From assembly GCA_018524725.1 (NCBI GenBank), contig JAEUWP010000365.1, positions 28,141-92,140 on the forward strand: DNA of 64,000 bases, read 5' to 3'. How positions within the stretch are numbered: position 1 is the stretch's first letter; each line of letters begins with the position of its first letter. Source of the DNA: Podaxis mareebaensis. Lineage: Eukaryota; Basidiomycota; Agaricomycetes; Agaricales; Agaricaceae. Below the pieces are notes generated by a model that worked only from the letters and a program-made list of their open reading frames with translations, was not told the DNA's origin and did not search any database. Of this stretch, positions 58,211-64,000 are shown piece by piece. A program made the position numbers and the translations under genes.

Positions 58211-60848
58211 ATGGCTGTAGTTGGCGTCGACTTTGGTACCCTTCACAGCAAGGTATGCCCTTTCCACTGACCCTTGGACACTACTGATCAAACTCTCTAG
58301 ATTGGTGTCGCGAGACATCGCGGAATCGATATCATCGCCAACGAGGTCTCCAATCGCGCCACCCCGTACGTCGTCCAACAGCTTCCGTTCACTCACAGAT
58401 TACCAACCCGTCCCTTCTCCTTCTAGATCGCTCGTTGCTTTCGGTCCGAAACAGCGTGCCATCGGCGAGGCCGCCAAAACACAAGAGACATCAAACTTCA
58501 AGAACACCATCGGCGGCTTGAAGCGCCTGATCGGCCGGACAGTCGACGACCCTCAGGTTCAGAATGTCGAGAAAAAGTTCCTGAACACTTCCCTCGTTGA
58601 TGTTAATGGCACTGTTGGTGCGGAGGTGAGTGCTCGAAGTTTACCTCTCGGATTGAAAATCCCTGATCTAGTCTCATCTGCTCGCCTTCCAGGTCACCTA
58701 CCTTGGTGAGAAGCAGACCTTCTCCTTCACCCAACTCGTTGGCGCCTATCTCGGCAAGATACGCGACATCACTGCCAGGGAGCTCAAGACTGGTGTTTCT
58801 GATATCGTCATTGCCGTCCCTGGTTGGTATACCGACATCCAACGCCGTGCTATCCTTGATGCCGCCGCGATCGCCAACCTCAACGTCCTCCGTATCATCA
58901 ACGATACTACTGCCACTGCCCTCGGCTATGGTATCACCAAATCTGACCTCCCCGAGCCTGAAAATCCCCGTCATGTTGCTTTTGTTGATGTTGGCCATTC
59001 AGGCCTCTCTGTCGCCATCGTAGCCTTCTCCAAAGGTCGGCTGGACGTCAAGAGTACTGCATACGAGCCCAATCTCGGTGGCCGGGACATTGACTACGCC
59101 CTGCTTCAGCACTTTGCCGAGGAGTTCAAGGCCAAATACAAGATCGATGTCTTGTCTAGCCCCAAGGCCACTTTCCGTCTTTCTGTCGGTTGCGAGAAAC
59201 TCAAGAAGGTCTTGTCTGCCAATACCGAGTCTCCCCTGAACGTCGAGTCCCTCATGAATGACATCGATGCTTCCTCCAAACTCACCCGTGACCAGCTCGA
59301 GGGTCTCATTGCCCCTCTTCTCGATGCTATCGAGGCTCCCATCCAACGTGCCATCGCTGAATCTGGTCTCACTCTGGATCAGATTGACTCAGTCGAGCTC
59401 GTCGGTGGAAGTACCCGCGTCCCTGCTGTCCGCAACCGCATCCAGCAAGCATTTGGTGGGAAAGGCCTCTCCTTCACCCTCAATCAAGATGAAGCCGTCG
59501 CCCGTGGTGCTACCTTTGCCTGCGCCATGCTCTCCCCCGTCTTCCGTGTCCGTGACTTCGCCGTCCACGACATCAACCACTACCCCATCAAAGTCCAGTG
59601 GCAACAGCTTCCCACTGATCCCGACGATGATACCGAAATCCTCGTCTTCCCTCAGGGCAATAGCGTGCCCTCTACAAAGATCTTGTCCTTCTACCGCCGT
59701 CAGGCGTTCACCGTCGAGGCTGCTTATGCCGAGCCCTCCCTCCTTCCTGGCGGCATCAACCCCGCCCTCGGTCAGTTCACTGTTCCTGAGGTTCCTCCTG
59801 ATCCTAAGGGAGATGCTACCGTTGTCAAGGTCAAGACCCGCCTTAACCTCCACGGTATCCTCTCTTTCGAGAACACGTACGTCGAGGAAATTGAGGAGAA
59901 GGAGGAGCCTGCTCCTATGGATGTCGATCAGCCTGCCGGTGAAGGCGCTGCTCAGCCCGCTCCACCCAAGAAGAAGAAGATTGTGAAGAAGAAAGAGGTT
60001 CCATTCGTCGCCGTCAACACCTCATTGGACAAGGCAACATTGGACAGCTACAGGGAGCGTGAGTCGGAGATGCACGCTGCTGACAAACTCGTTCAGGATA
60101 CTGAGGTTCGTTACTTTCCACGACTTGAGAGAACGTCTCTGATTCTTATGATCATTACTAGGATCGTAAAAACGCCCTCGAGGAGTACATCTACGATACC
60201 CGAGGCAAGCTCGACGACCGCTACGCACCCTTCGTCACCGCCGACGAGAAATCCAAACTCCTCGCTGCCCTCTCCGAGGCCGAGGACTGGCTCTACACCG
60301 AAGAAGGTGAAGAGGCTACCAAATCTGTATATGTCGCCCGCCTCGATGCCCTCAAAGTCCTCGGCGACCCCATCACATTCCGCTACCGCGAATCAGACGA
60401 GCGCCAAAAGGCCATCTCACAACTCCGCGAAACCCTCAACAACTACCAATCACAAGCGACCTCCCCTGATGAGAAGTATGCGCACATCGATGAGAAGGAC
60501 AAGGAGAGTGTTGTGGAGAAGGTTGCCATTATTGAGAAGTGGTTGAACGATCTCGTGGCGAAGCAGGCTGAACGTCCGAAGAACACTGACCCCGTTTTGA
60601 CGAGCGCGGAGATCCTGAAGAAGAGGGATGAGATCATCTTCTTCGCTACCCCGATTTTGACGAGGCCTAAGCCAAAGCCACCGGTGATTCCTACTGGAAC
60701 GCCTGGCTCGGGCACACAGACGCCCAAGCCGCAGACGCCTCAGCCTGATGCGGGTGCGAATGCGAACGCAAACGCAAATGCAAATGGCGAGAAAGAGGTT
60801 CCTGAACAGGAGAAGAGGGAGAATGAGACAACTATGGATGTCGATTAG
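58211..60848 (+). CDS. SSE1: Hsp110 family chaperone (Sse1/Hsp88 type)
   Basis: Hsp70-like nucleotide-exchange factor and holdase that works with cytosolic Hsp70 and Hsp90. Five exons (58211-58252, 58301-58365, 58427-58625, 58693-60105, 60162-60848; introns 48-67 nt) give 801 residues. The N-terminus MAVVGVDFGTLHSKIGVARH is diagnostic of Hsp110 (Hsp70s have DLGTTYS). Other motifs are IINDTTATALGYGI, FVDVGHSGLSVAIVAF, VELVGGSTRVPAVR and LNQDEAVARGATFACAMLSP. A Lys/Glu/Pro-rich acidic insertion (EEKEEPAPMDVDQPAGEG, KKKKIVKKKEV) lies in the substrate-domain loop, as expected for the family. The C-terminus is longer than yeast Sse1, with an Asn-Ala repeat, and ends TTMDVD rather than EEVD. The last intron has a GTTCGT donor. 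Likely heat-induced through the HSE at 58053. Confidence 0.96.
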
Positions 60849-61161
60849 ATCACGTTCGTCCATCCTCCGACTCTCCGTTCCTTTCCTTGATTCATCCTTT
60901 CACCCTCTCTCATTTTTGTACAATGCTTGGAGACGCCCCTTCCCCACCCTTTTCACATCTTCCATCTTTCATGATACGATTAAATAGATGAACACCGCAC
61001 AAGCACATGACACAGCAGTGAAGCGAATAATCAGTAACTAGATCCTACTTCTTAGTTGATTTACACCATATAATCAATGGGATTTGCGTTCTTTTCTGAA
61101 TTTTGTAGTGAGGTCTAAAGAGACCCAAACGCTGAGCGCAGGAACGGGAACCAAAGACAAG
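60849..61161. other. Intergenic region
   Basis: 3' flank of the Hsp110 gene and the short upstream region of the tRNA gene. No other feature seen. Confidence 0.6.
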
Positions 61162-61256
61162 CCCGCCTAGCTCAATCGGATAGAGCGTCAGACTCTTATC
61201 GAGCCCGGGCTTGTCTGGAATCTGAAGGCTGCGAGTTCGACCCTCGCGGTGGGCTA
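61162..61256 (+). tRNA. tRNA-Lys(CUU) with 21 nt intron
   Basis: Exon sequences are identical to the minus-strand copy at 18467-18560: acceptor GCCCGCC/GGTGGGC, anticodon loop CTCTTA-A with anticodon CTT (61196-61198). The intron (about 61200-61220) follows position 37 and contains the self-complementary AGCCCGGGCT, so it differs fully from the other copy. A T6 run at 61279-61284 serves as pol III terminator. Its 3' end lies 187 bp from the stop codon of the convergent NACHT gene. Confidence 0.95.
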
Positions 61257-61443
61257 GTCAAGCATGGTTGCGTATTGTTTTTTGACCACAGTACGAGTAC
61301 TCATATGTGTCATGTGGTTTCGAGGGATCCTTGACTGTCTGGCGCTCTTCGCTAAAGCTGTCTTGTTTGGTCTGACTGAGAATCTTCCTGGACATTGAAA
61401 TGATGACAAGATGATAGTTAGAGTCAAAGCAGACATGTACATG

Positions 61444-63855
61444 TTATGTTGGCTGGACACAGGGCAAAGTGTAGATCCAAAGTTCTCCGGGGACTTCAAA
61501 GCGGAAGTATGCACAGCTCTTTTCTCCCTTTCCAAACAGAGTGATGGGATGAGACGGTATGGTGCTCGTCAATGTGGAGAGCCGTTTCCGGACGTGGGCT
61601 TCCCAAAACGAATCCTCAGATAAACGAACGCGCTTGTCTGCCCAGTCGTAAAGGATGATCACCTTCCCCCGGTTGTCCACGAATTGAGTCTGCAGTAGGG
61701 AAACAATTTCATGTTAGACGTCATCAAACAAAGGATAGGTTACTGCTGACTCAACCAGCAGCTTTACTCACGTCAAAAATCGACCGATAGAAAAAGAGGC
61801 GAGGTTTGTCCCAATTTTCGTTGGGTATTTCCTTGTCTACAGGGTCTTGATTCTTGGAAAAAACCTTGGATATTGCAGCGGTTTGATTCGGCCTGACACG
61901 ATCGAAATTGAAGGATTGTATTGGGGCTGTTTTTATGATTCCCCACTCCTTAAGCTGTGACGCAAAAGGCTATGTCCAATGTCAGTGCCTCCACGCAATA
62001 GGAAGGAGAGACACAAACCGAACAAAGGAAAACACCTAGGGCGTGGTCCCTAAGGCCCTCAGGCAAAAGGCGGTCCCACTCGCCAAAATCCAGATCTCGA
62101 AAGAAGGACGAAAGTCTCTGCGATTCTGTCCTAATGGGATCGTTGACTAACTCAGGCTCGGCATTGATTAGATACCAGAGTGATCGTTTGTAAAGGAAAG
62201 CTTGGATCTCTGTATCGCGGCCTCCAAATGGCCAAGATAATTTGATCCGAGATATTTGAATCTCAGACGCATCTGCGAATATCCTCAGAGCTTACCATCA
62301 TTTAGAGGGGTGGCTGACTGACCAGGATCATGGGATTCGAATAGGACACGGACACACAGGGAAAGGCACCATCGTCTCGCCTCTAGCTCGTCCACGTAAA
62401 ATGCTCCAGAGCGGGGATGGGAAGTGAGGTACTCGAAAAACGAAGCATGGAATGGCTTCAGCCACTGTTCATGTGCACCTTCAGGCACTGGGATTTTGAG
62501 CACAGAATGAAGTTTCCCCAGTGCACCGTACGCATCAGCCTGGGTAACTCGAAGGAAATTGCAGGCGCAGACGAAATCAGGGCGAGAACTGACATGGTAC
62601 TTTAATATGCTCATTGTAGTCGGCAGTACGTGTCGGTGTATTCCAGAGAGGATCCGAGAATAAAGGGCATCAAGAGTCGCAAAGGGATTTTCTGGTGTAT
62701 CAGCAGATGGTACAGAGTCAATGACGTCGAGCACTTTGTTCAACTGAGAGATCGGGTTCGCATATTCCCTATCCTCAATGAATCGGATGACAAGAGTGGG
62801 GAATATAAATAGGCCGGATGACCGAGCCGCTATTTTCATAAAATGGGCCTCAGCTGGCCATGGCTGCGTTGGCGATGGAAATGACGCAGGGTATTCTCTC
62901 TGAATTTCGTCGAATTTGTCTCGCAGATATCGTTCGACATCTGAACAAGCCTGGACCGAGTCGACGGGTATCACCATCTCCTGGTAGCATGCTTCAATTG
63001 GCTTGGAGCAGAACGCGGCTCGGATATGGGGCTCGGGGCGGCTAACAACGAGCCAGATGAGGGGAGATTTCGGATATTGGAGGGCAAATTTGCCAATGAG
63101 GGAGATGATTTCACGTTGGGCGCCTTCACCGCGGCATTCGTCCAACCCATCGAGGAGTATCAATACTGTGTTGTCGAGGCCTTTCAACAATTGTTCATTG
63201 GTAAAAGGTTGCGCAATGAATTTTTTGAACTGCTCGACGGGTGACTTGTCGACCAGCGTGGGATCTTGGGAAAGCAGCTCGACAACGTATCTGCGGTATT
63301 GTGGATATTTGGCAGCGAGCTGGTATGCGATAGTAGTGAAGACGCATTGGGGGTCATCACGCTCATTTGGTCGCGAAAAGAAGAGCGTAGCACCTAGTAT
63401 GGATGTCTGGGAATCGGACTCGGTGTCTGCAATGGCCTGAGTGATAGCCGACTTGCCAACGCCAGCAGGGCCATTGAGCCACAAGATCTTCTTCTCGCGG
63501 CCGACGTTATGCATCCATGACTGAATATTGCCCAATATGTCAAGTCTGGTCCCCGGGTGACAAGTCGGTGGAGGATGACGTTCAGATGAGTTGAATTCGG
63601 CGCCGGTGATCCTTTTTCTCACAAGTAATCCTATGACTATTTCATCCGTGAGGCTAGGACTCGTTATGAATGCCAATCGAAATACTCACAGTGTGTGTCG
63701 TTCGACTGGTTGCCGTCGGTAAATGTAGAGTTGTTGATCGTGAAATGCTGGGCATTGGTGAAGAAACCAGCTGAAGGACCTGAGCCAACGTCTGAATGCC
63801 GACCTGATCGACTCGAGGTCTTGCGATGACCAGCCTTGCTGATATTCTGACCCAT
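61444..63855 (-). CDS. Compact NACHT-domain (STAND NTPase) protein, likely N-myristoylated
   Basis: Fungal NLR-like signal-transduction ATPase. Five exons (63855-63690, 63636-62323, 62272-62019, 61969-61772, 61689-61444; introns 49-82 nt) give 725 residues. The first ATG gives MGQNISKAG, a good N-myristoylation start (Gly2, Ser6). Next is NAQHFTINNSTFTDGNQSND, the short block common at the N-terminus of mushroom NACHT proteins, then CHPGTRLDIL, Walker A GPAGVGKS (111-118), Walker B VLILLDGLDEC (213-223), a VVSRPEPHI sensor-like motif, and a helical winged region to about residue 480. The C-terminal 240 residues (LKLSWPFGG-like start, LKEWGIIKTAPIQSFNFDR, VDNRGKVIILYDWADKRVR) hold no WD40, ankyrin or TPR repeats. 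The intron at 62322-62273 (donor GTCAGT) is preferred over a 23 nt alternative. Probably self/non-self or stress signalling, by family. Confidence 0.88.
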
Positions 63856-64000
63856 GGATGGTGGAAGCAAGTGGTGAGGGTGAGATCAGGCCACGTTGAG
63901 GGCTGTGTATGTCACAAGTTGCAACATACACTAATATCCATGAGCATGTAGTCACACCGGGTCGTGACTTGGGATCTAGAGCGGGCATGGATCGAATGAG
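63856..64000. other. Upstream region of the NACHT gene
   Basis: 145 bases to the right edge. The minus-strand frame continues upstream of the ATG only from a TTG codon, so this is most likely leader and promoter. No TATA box is obvious in what is visible. Confidence 0.5.

Noticed and set aside
62273..62295. A 23 nt intron in the NACHT gene
   Set aside because: An upstream donor (GTCAGT at 62322) gives a normal 50 nt intron in the right phase with the same acceptor.
1..64000. CRISPR arrays, operons, prokaryotic-type genes
   Set aside because: None present; spliced genes, TATA/CCAAT promoters and tRNA introns mark nuclear fungal DNA throughout.

Overview
The window is nuclear DNA of a filamentous basidiomycete, most likely an Agaricomycete. 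The genes are split by many 48-95 nt GT-AG introns, a Plavaka-type transposase fossil and a DUF6698-type gene are present, and there is a NACHT/STAND protein of the type common in mushrooms. I cannot name a genus. Exon boundaries below were worked out by hand from splice signals, reading phase and protein family conservation.

Layout. 1-364: 5' end of an unrecognised minus-strand gene running off the left edge. 365-8357: gene desert. 8358-10017: Pro/Ser-rich minus-strand protein with a polyglutamine run. 10018-19472: second desert, holding one intron-containing tRNA-Lys(CUU) (18467-18560). 19473-29607: housekeeping and metabolic genes, namely ribosome-biogenesis GTPase NOG1 (+), a cytochrome P450 (-) and Xaa-Pro aminopeptidase with a long N-terminal extension (-). 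31883-32480: small basidiomycete membrane protein behind a TATA box and a CCAAT cluster.

About 33.2-45.3 kb: accessory island of decayed mobile-element-type genes. It holds a duplicated small acidic gene (one copy intact, one broken, plus a 42 bp third fragment), an N-terminal Plavaka transposase fossil, a large repeat-associated reading frame interrupted only by TGA codons at expected Arg positions, covarying palindromes around that frame, and a frameshifted DUF6698 gene with a GC-AG intron. The stops look like CpG to TpG decay of CGA codons.

46703-64000: compact conserved region. It contains an MFS sugar transporter in about 24 exons (including 5, 8 and 13 nt exons), a 1109-aa type I membrane protein, an Arg/Asp/Glu/Pro-rich protein divergent from an Hsp110 (SSE1-type) chaperone gene with a step-type heat-shock element between them, a second tRNA-Lys(CUU) with identical exons but a different intron, and a compact NACHT-domain protein with an N-myristoylation-type start.

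The genes do not form a pathway. The informative features are the contrast between conserved blocks and the decayed island, the splicing oddities, and the modified N-termini of the aminopeptidase and the NACHT protein.
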